A stretch of DNA of 34,293 nt from an uncultured Rhodospirillales bacterium (lineage in GTDB: Bacteria > Pseudomonadota > Alphaproteobacteria > Reyranellales > Reyranellaceae): positions 1 to 34,293 of the forward strand of contig CAMFJT010000030.1 of the NCBI GenBank assembly GCA_945957125.1, in the 5' to 3' direction. The first letter of the stretch is position 1. Each line of letters opens with the position of its first letter. The position numbers and the translations under genes were made by a program. Of the stretch, positions 7,830 to 16,630 are shown piece after piece. The notes under the pieces are model-generated. The model had not been told where the DNA came from and did not search any database. It worked only from the letters and a program-made list of their open reading frames with translations.

Positions 7830-10737
7830 AGCGGAAGGCGAAATCGTCGGCGTCGAGAGACGCGCGTGCGACCCCGGGGAGGAACAGGTAGTTCGCGGCG
7901 TCGCGGAAGATGAAGCTGCCGCCCGGCAGGTCTCCGGTGTGGGCCATCACGTCGGCGAAGCTGGCAAAGACCGATTGGTCGAAGCTGATGACATCGCCGG
8001 CGCCCGCGCCGGCCTGGAAGTTCAGGATCGTATCGAACCCGAAACCGGGATCGAACTCGAACCTGTCGTTCCCGCTTTTGCCATCCAGCGTGTCGTTGCC
8101 GCCGGCGCCGTTCAGCGTGTCGTTGCCGGCGCCGCCGACGAGCTGGTTGGCGAACTCGTTGCCGGTCAGATGCACCCCTGCGCTGCCTGAAACCCGCAGG
8201 ACCTCGACGGCCGCGCCGGGCGTCAGCGCGTAGTCCACGCTGCTGTAGGCCGTGTCGGCGCCGTCCCCGACCGCCTCGACGATCGTGTCACCGGGATCGT
8301 CGACCATGTAGACGTCGTCGCCCTTGCCGCCGCTCATCGTGTCGGCACCGGCCTTGCCGTCCAGCCGGTTGGCGCCGTCGTTGCCGAAGATCAGGTTGGC
8401 GAGACCGTTGCCGGTACCGTTGATCGCATCCGAGCCGGTCAGCACGAGGTCTTCGACGTTGGCGGCGAGCGTGACCGAGACCGACGTCCTGACGGTGTCG
8501 TGACCGGCGTCGGCGCCTTCCTTTACCTTCACGCCGGCATTGTCGACGAGGTAGGTGTCGTCGCCTTCGCCGCCCGACAGCACGTCGAGCCCGCCGCCGC
8601 CGTTCAGCGTGTCGTCGCCGGCACCGCCATACAGGCTGTTGGCGTAGGAATTGCCGGTGAGCGTCAGCGAGGCGGCCGGCGAATTGGCACGCAGTATCTC
8701 CACCTCGCTGGCCGCGCCCAATGCGTAGTCGACGCTGGCATACACGGTGTCCGTGCCGAGGCCGAAATACTCGATGACGACGTCGCCGGCATCGTCGACG
8801 TAATAGCGGTCGTTGCCGTCGCCGCCGCTCATCGTGTCGGCGCCGGCAGCGCCATCCAGAATGTTGTCGGCCTCGCTGCCGACGATGACGTTGTTCAGGG
8901 CGTTGCCGGTGCCCCTGAGGGCGGCCGGCCCCATCAGCGACAGGTTCTCGATCCCGGCGCCCAGCGTGTAGGAGAACACCGCCTGCACGGTGTCCGTCCC
9001 CTCGCCCGCCGCCTCGATCACCTTCGACGCGGAACTGCGTACGATGTAGTAGTCGTCGCCCTTGCCGCCGTACAGCCAGTCGGCGCCGCCGCCGCCATCC
9101 AGCGTATCGTTGCCACTGCCGCCGTAGATGCGATTGGCCAGCGCGTTGCCGGCGAGCGAGAGCGCCGTCCCCGCCGTGAAGGCGCGCAGGTATTCGACGG
9201 CGCTGCCCGCGCCGAGCGTGTAGTCGACGCTCGCATAGACCGTATCGGTGCCCTCCCCGTCGGCCTCCTGCACCACGTCCTGCAGATCGTCGACGTAATA
9301 CTGGTCGTTACCGGTGCCGCCGATCATGGTGTCGATGCCGGTGCCACCGTCGAGGATGTCGTTGCCGCTGCCGCCGGTCAGCAGGTCGTTGCCGGCTCCC
9401 CCCATCAGCGAGTCGGCGCCGCTGCCTCCGTCGATCGTGTCATCGCCGCCGCCCCCGCCCAGCGTATCGTTGCCCCCGCCGCCGGCGATGATGTCGCGCA
9501 GGGAATCGCCATAGAAGGTGTCGGCGGCATCGTCGCCGGTTGCGGTGCGCACGATCTCGTTGATCACCGAGGTGATCTGCCCGCCGTCGCCGTCCGACTG
9601 GGTGTCCTGCCACGCGGTGATGAACCGCCCGGCCTGCAGGCGCGAAATCGAGGATTCGGTGTCGTTGCTGTACGAGCCGGTGATGACGAACTCGCCGTTG
9701 TTTCCGTCGATCGGCTGCGCGACGCCATCCTGGTTGAAGACGCGGCCGTAGATGTCGCGATCCGCCGGGCTTGCCTGGTGCGTCCAGGTGACCGCGATGA
9801 AGCCGTTGTCCAGCACGGCGATATCGGGATCGCCCTCGTCCGCCAGGCTGAACGTGTTGACGTGGATCGGGCCGGTGACGGCGCCGCCCGTGGCGTCGAA
9901 GATCTTGAGCGTGATGCCGTAGCCCACGACGCCGTTCTCGATGCCGCCCTCCTGCCAGCTGGTATCGGCATAGACGATGGCCCAGTTGCCGTTGGCCAGG
10001 CCGGCGACCTTGTGGAATGCGTTCTTGTCGGAGTTGTCGATCGAGAACTCCGAGGTGCGCGAGGTGCCGTCGGCGTTGTAGATGCGACCGCGCAGGAAGC
10101 GCAGGTTCGGGTTGACCACGGGTCCGGCCGGAATCGGATCGGTGTTGTTCCACGCAATGACGTAGCCGCCGTCGGCGAGGCCCGCCACGACCGGCGCGTA
10201 GGTGTTGTCGGGGATGACGGTGTTGACCAGAGCATTCTGCGGCGTGGCCGGATTGGCCGCGCCGTCGAAGCGCGACATGAAAATGTTGACCGGGAAGGTC
10301 GTGGCGTTGCCGATGAACTGCATGTAGGTGACGGCAAACCCGCCGCTCGCCAGCGGCGCCACGTCGCCTTCAAAGACCGATCCCGGCTTGTTGCCCAGGA
10401 TGAGGCTCGACCCGACCGGCGCGCCGGTCTGCGTGAAGAGCTGCCCGGCGATCCAGCTGGAAGCATAGTCCCAGGCGAGCAGCACGCTGCCGTTGCCCAG
10501 CTCGATCAGGTCCGGCTTGCCGTACGTGTTCGGAAAATCATAGAGCGGCGTATGGCTGATCGCCTGGCCCGCCGCATTGTAGAAGTCGACGTGGACGTAA
10601 TCGTTGCTGGTGTAGGCGACGGCGAAGCCGCCGCTTCTCAACCCCAGCACCTCCGGGTCCCTGGCGTCGTGCGGCAGGTAGGTGTTGGCCCGGAACTCGG
10701 CGCCCGAGGACCGGCTGAGGGTCAGGTTGATGGTCAT
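7828..10737 (-). CDS. Large secreted RTX (Ca-binding repeat) protein
   Basis: This 969-residue protein has no N-terminal signal peptide. Residues 1-400 contain repeated GGFAVAY/GNGSVLLAW/GGYVIAW segments, like the beta-propeller-like repeats often found before RTX domains. From about 415 there are glycine- and aspartate-rich nonapeptides of the GGxGxDxxx type (GGAGNDLLTGGSGNDILDGG), which bind Ca2+ and fold outside the cell. They are arranged in modules of about 163 residues that recur three times (tyrosine-rich YYVDD segments near 482, 644 and 809) and alternate two subtypes (SAVEYLRA and GIENLSLMG). The C-terminus, from about 895 (FDTILNFQAGAGAGDVISF), is typical of type I secretion signals. 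No catalytic domain is visible. GGGAAG precedes the ATG. It lies on the same strand between livG and livF. No type I secretion genes are in the window. Confidence 0.88.
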   Translation of the reverse strand: MTINLTLSRSSGAEFRANTYLPHDARDPEVLGLRSGGFAVAYTSNDYVHVDFYNAAGQAISHTPLYDFPNTYGKPDLIELGNGSVLLAWDYASSWIAGQLFTQTGAPVGSSLILGNKPGSVFEGDVAPLASGGFAVTYMQFIGNATTFPVNIFMSRFDGAANPATPQNALVNTVIPDNTYAPVVAGLADGGYVIAWNNTDPIPAGPVVNPNLRFLRGRIYNADGTSRTSEFSIDNSDKNAFHKVAGLANGNWAIVYADTSWQEGGIENGVVGYGITLKIFDATGGAVTGPIHVNTFSLADEGDPDIAVLDNGFIAVTWTHQASPADRDIYGRVFNQDGVAQPIDGNNGEFVITGSYSNDTESSISRLQAGRFITAWQDTQSDGDGGQITSVINEIVRTATGDDAADTFYGDSLRDIIAGGGGNDTLGGGGGDDTIDGGSGADSLMGGAGNDLLTGGSGNDILDGGTGIDTMIGGTGNDQYYVDDLQDVVQEADGEGTDTVYASVDYTLGAGSAVEYLRAFTAGTALSLAGNALANRIYGGSGNDTLDGGGGADWLYGGKGDDYYIVRSSASKVIEAAGEGTDTVQAVFSYTLGAGIENLSLMGPAALRGTGNALNNVIVGSEADNILDGAAGADTMSGGDGNDRYYVDDAGDVVIEYFGLGTDTVYASVDYALGAASEVEILRANSPAASLTLTGNSYANSLYGGAGDDTLNGGGGLDVLSGGEGDDTYLVDNAGVKVKEGADAGHDTVRTSVSVTLAANVEDLVLTGSDAINGTGNGLANLIFGNDGANRLDGKAGADTMSGGKGDDVYMVDDPGDTIVEAVGDGADTAYSSVDYALTPGAAVEVLRVSGSAGVHLTGNEFANQLVGGAGNDTLNGAGGNDTLDGKSGNDRFEFDPGFGFDTILNFQAGAGAGDVISFDQSVFASFADVMAHTGDLPGGSFIFRDAANYLFLPGVARASLDADDFAFR

Positions 10738-10920
10738 GGGTAGACTTCCCGTGCGGCAGCGTTGCCGGGACGCTACCGGACCGGTCCCGCCGCCACACGG
10801 GCGATCTCCATGAGAAACCCATGAGATTCTCTTGAGACAGGCGGATCAACGCGCAGCGGCGCAGCGATCGGTGCCTGGCCGGGGTGCGCGGCCTATCCGG
10901 CGACGGGGAAACCCGAGGGC

Positions 10921-11670
10921 TCAGCCATCGGCGGCGCCCCCGAGATAGGCCTCGCGCACGATGTCGGAATTGATCACCTCGGCGGGCTTGCCGTCGGCGA
11001 CGAGCTTGCCCTGGTGCAGCACGACGATGCGGTCGGAGAGCGAGCGGACGACGTCCATCTTGTGCTCGACCAGCAGGATGGTCTTGTCGCCGCGCGCCTT
11101 GATGGCGGCGATGATGTCGAGCACGGTCGGCACCTCGTCGATGCTCATGCCCGCGGTCGGCTCGTCGAACATGAAGATGTCGGGCTCGAGCGCCAGCAGG
11201 ATCGCGACCTCGAGCTTGCGCTGGTCGCCGTGCGGCAGGGTCGCGGCGATCGCCTGGGCCCGGTCGGCCAGCGATACGGCCTCGAGATGCGCCATCGCCC
11301 GGTCGATCAGTTCGCGATGCGTGAGCGTGCGGCTGAACAGGTCATAGCCCTTGCCACTCTTCACCTGCACCGCGAGTCGCACGTTTTCGAGCATGCTGAG
11401 GTTGGGAAAGAGATTGGTGAGCTGGAAGGCGCGACCGAGGCCGAGCCGCGTCCGGCGCGGCGCTGCGAGGTTCGTGATGTCCTCGCCATTCAGCGTCACG
11501 CGGCCAGACGTGGCCGGCAGCTGCCCGGAAATCAGGTTGAAGTAGGTCGTCTTGCCCGCACCGTTCGGCCCGACGATCGAGGTGAGCGTGCCCTTGCCGA
11601 AGGCGCACGACACCCCGTCGACGGCTGCGTGTCCGCCGAAGCGGATGGTGAGGTTCTCGGTCGCAAGCAT
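10921..11670 (-). CDS. livG: Branched-chain amino acid ABC transporter ATPase LivG
   Basis: A 249-residue ATPase with Walker A GPNGAGKTT (34-42), the LivG-type FQLTNLFPNLSMLENV Q-loop region, a signature of the form LPHGDQRKLEVA near 144-155 in place of LSGGQ, and Walker B IFMFDEPTAGMS near 165. The modified signature and the IRFGGHAAVDGVS start are typical of LivG. It pairs with LivF. Element D and the binding-protein gene lie upstream in the same direction. The RTX gene, not livF, comes next downstream. Confidence 0.92.
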   Translation of the reverse strand: MLATENLTIRFGGHAAVDGVSCAFGKGTLTSIVGPNGAGKTTYFNLISGQLPATSGRVTLNGEDITNLAAPRRTRLGLGRAFQLTNLFPNLSMLENVRLAVQVKSGKGYDLFSRTLTHRELIDRAMAHLEAVSLADRAQAIAATLPHGDQRKLEVAILLALEPDIFMFDEPTAGMSIDEVPTVLDIIAAIKARGDKTILLVEHKMDVVRSLSDRIVVLHQGKLVADGKPAEVINSDIVREAYLGGAADG

Positions 11671-11689
11671 GCGTCGATGCCAAGCAAGT

Positions 11690-11763
11690 TTGTCATCCCG
11701 AGGCCGCAGGCCGAGGGACCTTTACTGTTCGGCAAAGGTCCCTCGCTGCGCTCGGGATGACAA
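11690..11763. repeat. Palindromic element D
   Basis: Arms 11690-11723 and 11734-11763 share TTGTCATCCCGAG at the outside and CGAGGGACCTTT at the inside. They differ in the middle, where the left arm has GCCGCAGGC and the right arm (as its complement) has CGCAG. Both middles are self-complementary. The element lies between the binding-protein gene and livG, the usual position for hairpins that stabilise the upstream, highly expressed binding-protein message. Confidence 0.88.
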
Positions 11764-11771
11764 TCTTCGCG

Positions 11772-12962
11772 TCAGCGCTTGTTCTTGATCGGCAGCGTCA
11801 TTTCGCTCGCCGGGATCACGCGCACCAGTTCGAGCAGATCGACATTGTCCGGCGCGTTCTTCTTCATGCGCCAGTGATACATCTCCTGCAGGGCCTGGTG
11901 ATCTTCCTTGCGGAAGGTCATCGTGCCCTTGGGCGTCTCGAAGCTCATGCCCTCCATCGCCGCGATCAGCTTCTCGCTGTCGGTCGACTTGGCCTTCTTC
12001 ACGGCCTCGACCAGCGCGATGGCGGCGCTCATGCCACCGGCCACGAAGAAGTCCGGCGGCACGCCGTTGTTCTTCTTCTTGTATTCGGTCACCAGCCAGT
12101 CGTTCACCGGGTTCTTCGGGAAGCCCCAGTAGTAGTAGATCGCGCCCTCGAGACCGGCGAACTGCTTCCAGCCGGCCATCACCGGCAGGATGTTGCCGCC
12201 CGGCGCAATCTCGATCTTGTAGCGTTCCGGCTTGAGGTCCATCAGCTTGGGCAGCGGATGGGCGCCGGCCCACACCACGGCGATGATCTTGCGGCCGGGC
12301 TTGTCCTTCAGCGAATCGAACAGGCGCTGACCCGAGGCGGTGAAGTCCGTCGTCTGCGCCGGCGTGTATTCCTCGTGCACCACCTTGGCCTTCGAGCCGA
12401 CCGCGGCCAGCGCTTCCTTGAGCGAGGCGATGCCGTCCTTGCCGAAGGCATTGTCCTGGGCGAGCGTGGCGATGGAGATGTTCTCGTCCTTCAGCGTCGC
12501 GGCGGCGGCCAGCGCATCCTGCGAGGAATTTCGCGCGGTACGGAAGATGTAGCGGTTCCACTTGTCGCCGGTGATCTGGTCGGCAACGGCCGGCTCGACG
12601 ATCAGGATCTTCTTGTACTCCTCGGCGACCGGCAGCATGGCGAGCGCGATCGGCGAGCCGGTGGTGCCGACGGCAATGTCGACCTTGTCGTCGCCATAGG
12701 CCTGCTCCAGCGCGGCCTTGCCCATGTCCGGCTTGAGCTGGTCGTCCTTGGTGATGACCTGGATCTTGCGGCCGCCGATCTCCATCGTGCCCTGGGTGGC
12801 GTATTCGAGGCCGAGCATGAAGCCCGCCTCGGTCTGGCGGGCATAGGCTTCGAGCGGTCCGGTCTTGCTGTAGATGAGCGCGATCTTCAGCGGCGGCTGC
12901 TGCGCGGCCACCGGCGCCGCCAGCGCCAGGCCGGCGAGTGCAAAAATCGAACGACGAAGCAT
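11772..12962 (-). CDS. Branched-chain amino acid-type ABC transporter substrate-binding protein
   Basis: A 396-residue periplasmic binding protein of the LivJ/LivK type I fold. The signal peptide MLRRSIFALAGLALAAPVAA is cleaved before QQPPLKIALIYSKTG. The family features IKVITKDDQ-like (KIQVITKDDQ), VGTTGSPIALAM and the long LEGAIYYYWGFPKNP segment are present. The ATG at 12962 is chosen because it starts the signal peptide and follows GGGAGG by about eight bases. It is the first gene of the liv operon. The ligand could be a branched-chain amino acid, an amide or an aromatic acid, since this family has broad specificity. Confidence 0.92.
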   Translation of the reverse strand: MLRRSIFALAGLALAAPVAAQQPPLKIALIYSKTGPLEAYARQTEAGFMLGLEYATQGTMEIGGRKIQVITKDDQLKPDMGKAALEQAYGDDKVDIAVGTTGSPIALAMLPVAEEYKKILIVEPAVADQITGDKWNRYIFRTARNSSQDALAAAATLKDENISIATLAQDNAFGKDGIASLKEALAAVGSKAKVVHEEYTPAQTTDFTASGQRLFDSLKDKPGRKIIAVVWAGAHPLPKLMDLKPERYKIEIAPGGNILPVMAGWKQFAGLEGAIYYYWGFPKNPVNDWLVTEYKKKNNGVPPDFFVAGGMSAAIALVEAVKKAKSTDSEKLIAAMEGMSFETPKGTMTFRKEDHQALQEMYHWRMKKNAPDNVDLLELVRVIPASEMTLPIKNKR

Positions 12963-13057
12963 TATCGACACCCTCCCATTGAGAGGTTGCACTTCTAACG
13001 AAGGATCGGTCCCGCGTTCAATCATTTCCGCGATGCGGCGGCTCGATCTTTGTCCGC

Positions 13058-14302
13058 TCAATCGATGATCGCCGCCTGCACCATGCTGCGGAAGCGATTG
13101 CGCAGCTCGATCCGGTCGGGATCACTGACCTGCACCATGTAAATTGCGATGAGCTGCTCCTTGGGATCGATCCAGAACAGGGTGCCGGCGTTTCCGGCCC
13201 AGCCATATTCGCCGACCGAGCCTGCGATCGCCGAATCGCCGACCCGCTGGCGGACCTCGAAGCCCAGGCCGAAGCCCAGGCCCGGCGGGCGGCCCGGACG
13301 CGTGCCGGTGTGGTCGGCGGTCATGAAGGCGAGTGTCTGGCGGCCGATGATGCGCTTGCCTTGGAAGCTGCCGCCGTTGGCCAGCGCCAGCGTGAAGCGG
13401 AGATAATCCTCCATCGTGCTGAGCATGCCGCCGCCGCCCGACTCGTACTTGGCGCCGTCGTCGACCTTGAAGCGCGGCGTCATCGGCTGGCCGTTCGGGC
13501 GCGGCCCCGGCTGCGCGGCCCGAGCGACCTTGTCGGCCGGCACCTGGAAGCCGGAATCGACCATGCCGAGCGGCTGCAGGATGCGCTCGGCCACCGCTTC
13601 GCTCAGTTTCTTGCCGGTCAGCACCTCGATCAGGCGGCCCTGGACATCGACCGCGACGCTGTATTCCCAGCGATCGCCCGGATTGAACTTCAGCGCGAGC
13701 TTCGAGAGCTTGGCGACCATCTCCTGGTTGGTGTTGCCGCGATCGCCGATCCCCGCCTCGACATAGGAGGCATTGATCAGCGACGTGCCGCGGCTGCCGT
13801 AGGTCAGGCCGGACGTGTGGCGCAGCAGATCCTGCACGGTCATCGGCCGCGTCGGGTCGCTGAGCCGCAGCATCGGGCGGCCGTCGGGGCCGGTCGCCTC
13901 CGTCCCGACTTTCATGTTGCCGATCTCGGGCAGGTACCTGGCGACCGGATCGCTGACCTGCAGCCGGCCTTCCTCGACGAGCTGCATCAGCGTCGTGCTG
14001 ACGATCGGCTTGGTCATCGAGTAGATGCGGAAGATCGAATCCAGCTTCATCGGGTCGGGCTGCGCGGCATCGCGTTTGCCCTGGACGCTGACCCACGCGA
14101 TCTTGCCGCGCCGCGCCACCAGCATGACCGCGCCGGGCAGCAGCCCGTCGTCAATCTGCTGCTTCGTGACGGCCTCCAGCCGCTTGAGCTGGACCGACGA
14201 CAATCCGACTTCCTCGGGCGATGCCGCCATCGGGATCGGCGTCTCGGCGTGGGCGATGGCTGCGGCACAGACAAGTGCGAGCGCGCCGACGAATGCCTTC
14301 AT
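13058..14302 (-). CDS. Secreted class-C-beta-lactamase-like serine hydrolase, copy 1
   Basis: A 414-residue protein with signal peptide MKAFVGALALVCAAAIAHA. The catalytic SxxK motif is S95-M-T-K98 (IYSMTKP), the Tyr motif is Y215-S-V (WEYSVAVD), and HTG near 347 is a candidate for the third motif. This is the esterase-VIII/beta-lactamase class C/PBP4 fold. Family members hydrolyse esters, D-amino peptides or beta-lactams in the periplasm, and resistance is not implied. GGGAGGAAACG before the ATG is a strong ribosome-binding site. It is the downstream member of a tandem pair, about 70% identical by eye to copy 2, with 23 bases between them. Confidence 0.9.
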   Translation of the reverse strand: MKAFVGALALVCAAAIAHAETPIPMAASPEEVGLSSVQLKRLEAVTKQQIDDGLLPGAVMLVARRGKIAWVSVQGKRDAAQPDPMKLDSIFRIYSMTKPIVSTTLMQLVEEGRLQVSDPVARYLPEIGNMKVGTEATGPDGRPMLRLSDPTRPMTVQDLLRHTSGLTYGSRGTSLINASYVEAGIGDRGNTNQEMVAKLSKLALKFNPGDRWEYSVAVDVQGRLIEVLTGKKLSEAVAERILQPLGMVDSGFQVPADKVARAAQPGPRPNGQPMTPRFKVDDGAKYESGGGGMLSTMEDYLRFTLALANGGSFQGKRIIGRQTLAFMTADHTGTRPGRPPGLGFGLGFEVRQRVGDSAIAGSVGEYGWAGNAGTLFWIDPKEQLIAIYMVQVSDPDRIELRNRFRSMVQAAIID

Positions 14303-14325
14303 CGTTTCCTCCCTCTTCTTGTACA

Positions 14326-15576
14326 TCAGTCGAGCAGCGCGGCCTGGACCATGGTCCGGAACTGCAGGCGCAGGTCGCGGGTGTCGGCGTCGTTGGCCTG
14401 CACCATGTAGATCGCGTAGAGCTGTTCCTTCGGATCGACCCAGAAGGTCGTGCCCGCCGCACCCGACCAGCCGTACTCGCCGATCGAACCGGGCTGCGCC
14501 GAATCGCCGACCGCCGTGCGCACCTCGAAGCCCAGCCCGAAGCCGAAGCCCGGCGGCCGGCCCGGCCGCGCGCCGGTGTGGTCGGCGGCCATGAACTCCA
14601 GCGTCTTGCGGCCGATGATGCGCTGGCCGTTGAACGCCCCGCCGTTGGCCAGCGCCGCGGTGAAGCGGAGATAGTCCTCGGTCGTGCTCATGAGTCCGCC
14701 GCCGCCCGATTCGTATTTCGCGCCATCGTCGACCTTGAAGCGCGCCGTGGTGGTCTTGCCGTTGGTGCCGGGTGCCGGCTGCGCCACGCGCATGAGCTTG
14801 TCGGCCGGGACCTGGAAGCTCGTGTCGGTCATGCCGAGCGGCTTGAAGATCCGCTCGCCCAGGACCTCGTGCAGCGGCTTGCCCGCCAGTACCTCGAGAA
14901 GGCGGCCCTGCACGTCGACGGCGACGCTGTATTCCCAGCGGTCGCCCGGATTGAAGTGCAGCGGCATCTTCGAGAGCCGCGCGACGAACTCCTCGTTGGT
15001 CGCGCCGCGATCGCCGATCTTCGCGTCCTTGTACGCCTGGTAGACGAGGCTGGTGCCGCGCGCGCCGTAGACCAGCCCAGAGGTGTGGCGCATCAGGTCC
15101 TGCACCGTCATCGCCCGCGTCGGATCGCTGAGGCGCAGCATCGGCCGGCCGTCCGGGCCGGTCACTTCGGTGCCGACCTTCATGCCGCCCATCGCCGGCA
15201 GGAACTTCGACACCGGATCGCTGACCTGCAGGCGGCCCTCCTCGACGAACTGCATCAGCGCCGTGCTCACCATCGGCTTGGTCATCGAGTAGATGCGGAA
15301 GATCGAGTCGAGCTTCATCGGATCGGGCGAGCCCGGCTCGCGCCGGCCCTGCACCGAGACCCAGGCGACCTTGCCGCGCCGCGCGACCAGCATCACCGCC
15401 CCGGGGATGATGCCCTCGTCGATGTTCTTCGCCGTTGCTTCCTCGATCCGCTTGAGCTGCGCTGAAGAGAGCCCGACCTCCTCGGGCTTCGCCGTCGGCA
15501 CGGGCATCTCCGCCCGCGCCGTCCCCACCACACAGATCAATGCCAGCATGCCGAGCATGCGCCGCCATCCGTTCAT
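14326..15576 (-). CDS. Secreted class-C-beta-lactamase-like serine hydrolase, copy 2
   Basis: A 416-residue paralogue of copy 1 with signal peptide MNGWRRMLGMLALICVVGTARA, S97-M-T-K100, a matching WEYSVAVD Tyr motif and the same GRPPGFGFGLGFEV segment near the C-terminus. The start MNGWRRMLG follows GGGAG by about nine bases. Earlier in-frame codons read through element A3 and are not credible. The pair probably arose by tandem duplication and is cotranscribed, possibly behind the LysR gene on the same strand. Confidence 0.9.
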   Translation of the reverse strand: MNGWRRMLGMLALICVVGTARAEMPVPTAKPEEVGLSSAQLKRIEEATAKNIDEGIIPGAVMLVARRGKVAWVSVQGRREPGSPDPMKLDSIFRIYSMTKPMVSTALMQFVEEGRLQVSDPVSKFLPAMGGMKVGTEVTGPDGRPMLRLSDPTRAMTVQDLMRHTSGLVYGARGTSLVYQAYKDAKIGDRGATNEEFVARLSKMPLHFNPGDRWEYSVAVDVQGRLLEVLAGKPLHEVLGERIFKPLGMTDTSFQVPADKLMRVAQPAPGTNGKTTTARFKVDDGAKYESGGGGLMSTTEDYLRFTAALANGGAFNGQRIIGRKTLEFMAADHTGARPGRPPGFGFGLGFEVRTAVGDSAQPGSIGEYGWSGAAGTTFWVDPKEQLYAIYMVQANDADTRDLRLQFRTMVQAALLD

Positions 15577-15626
15577 GTGCGTTTCTCCCGGTTTATTGGA
15601 CACACTATAGCGCAAGGGCGGGGTCC

Positions 15627-15708
15627 GCTGGGAGCGCGGCTCTCCAGAGCCGCTCTTCCTCCAAGTTGCACGATCCAACGAGCGGCTCTGGAGAGCCGCG
15701 CTCCCAGC
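15627..15708. repeat. Palindromic element A3
   Basis: The perfect 29-base arms 15627-15655 and 15680-15708 are the same sequence as A1 and A2. The centre is 24 bases and ends in CCAAC rather than CCCAT. It lies between the stop of the LysR gene and the start of the serine hydrolase pair, all on the minus strand. Confidence 0.92.
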
Positions 15709-15717
15709 AGGCCAACG

Positions 15718-16611
15718 TCAGCGGCCGGGGCTGTGGCCCTCGAGGACGGAACGATGGCGCTGGAAGAGCTCGACCAGGGCGTCCATGACGGCGCGCACGC
15801 GCGGCAGGGCGCGGAGGTCGCGATGGACCAGCAGCCACTGCTCGGTTGTGATCTCGGGCAACACGCCGCCGACGCGGCGCAGCGCGGCGTCCTGGTCGGC
15901 GAGGTAACAGGGCATCACGGCGAGGCCCGCGCCGGCACGCGCGGCGTCGTGCAGGACCAGCCAGTTGTTGACCCGGATCTCCGGCCGCCGGCCGAGCTGC
16001 TCGTGCAACCAGCGCTGGCCCGGCATGTAGCTGTGATCGTCGTCGAAGCCGATCCAGGGCAGGCCGGCCAGCGCCGCCATCGAGGTCCGCTTCAGCTCCA
16101 GCGAGCGCGCGGCATAGACTGCGTAGGCGACCTGGCAGAGCTTGCGCGTGACGATGCCGGCCAGCTCCGGCACCTGCTCGCGGATCAACAGGTCGGCCTC
16201 GCGCCGCGACAGGTTGGCGAGGGTGTGGCTGGCGATCACCTCGAACTCGATATGCTCCAGCCGCGCCCGCAGCCACGGCAGATGGCGCGCGACCAGCACC
16301 GCCATCGCCTCGCCCGCCGAGAGCCGCACCACGCCGCTCACCGTGTCGCCGAGGCCGGCGCTGCGGCGGTTGATCGACTGGGCCGCCTGCTCCATCGCCT
16401 CGGTGTCCGCCAGCAGCTCCGCGCCGGCCGCGGTCGGCACGAAACGGTCGGGCAGGCGCTCGAACAGCCGCGCGCCGATCTGCTTCTCCAGCACCTGGAC
16501 GCGGCGCGCGACGGTGGGATGACTCACCCCCAGCGCCCTGGCCGCCGTCGTCAGCGTGCCTCCCCGCGCAAGGGAGAGAAAAATCCGCAGGTCGTCCCAG
16601 TTCGGTTCCAT
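15718..16611 (-). CDS. LysR-family transcriptional regulator
   Basis: A 297-residue protein. Residues 1-60 are the winged helix-turn-helix (DLRIFLSLARGGTLTTAARALGVSHPTVARRV), followed by a linker helix and a substrate-binding domain from about 90 to 290 (GVVRLSAGEAMAVLV onwards). LysR proteins usually regulate a divergent neighbour in response to a small ligand. The divergent gene here is the double ABC exporter at 16840, with palindromic element E filling the space between. It could also regulate the serine hydrolases downstream. The effector is unknown. Confidence 0.92.
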   Translation of the reverse strand: MEPNWDDLRIFLSLARGGTLTTAARALGVSHPTVARRVQVLEKQIGARLFERLPDRFVPTAAGAELLADTEAMEQAAQSINRRSAGLGDTVSGVVRLSAGEAMAVLVARHLPWLRARLEHIEFEVIASHTLANLSRREADLLIREQVPELAGIVTRKLCQVAYAVYAARSLELKRTSMAALAGLPWIGFDDDHSYMPGQRWLHEQLGRRPEIRVNNWLVLHDAARAGAGLAVMPCYLADQDAALRRVGGVLPEITTEQWLLVHRDLRALPRVRAVMDALVELFQRHRSVLEGHSPGR

Positions 16612-16630
16612 AGGCCTACTCCCTGCTCAT

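Noticed and set aside
8500-10743. Long open frame on the plus strand opposite the RTX gene, about 747 codons
   Set aside because: It is the antisense shadow of the GC-rich, repeat-rich RTX gene. The product is low-complexity Val/Ala/Arg with no recognisable domain, and it mirrors the RTX periodicity.
13058-15568. One 836-codon frame spanning both serine hydrolase genes
   Set aside because: The first half is an out-of-frame reading of copy 2. Copy 1 has its own signal peptide and a strong ribosome-binding site at 14302, so there are two separate genes.
13058-15576. True beta-lactamase resistance genes
   Set aside because: The fold and SxxK fit, but the same fold covers esterases and D-aminopeptidases. 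The motifs seen do not establish lactamase activity.
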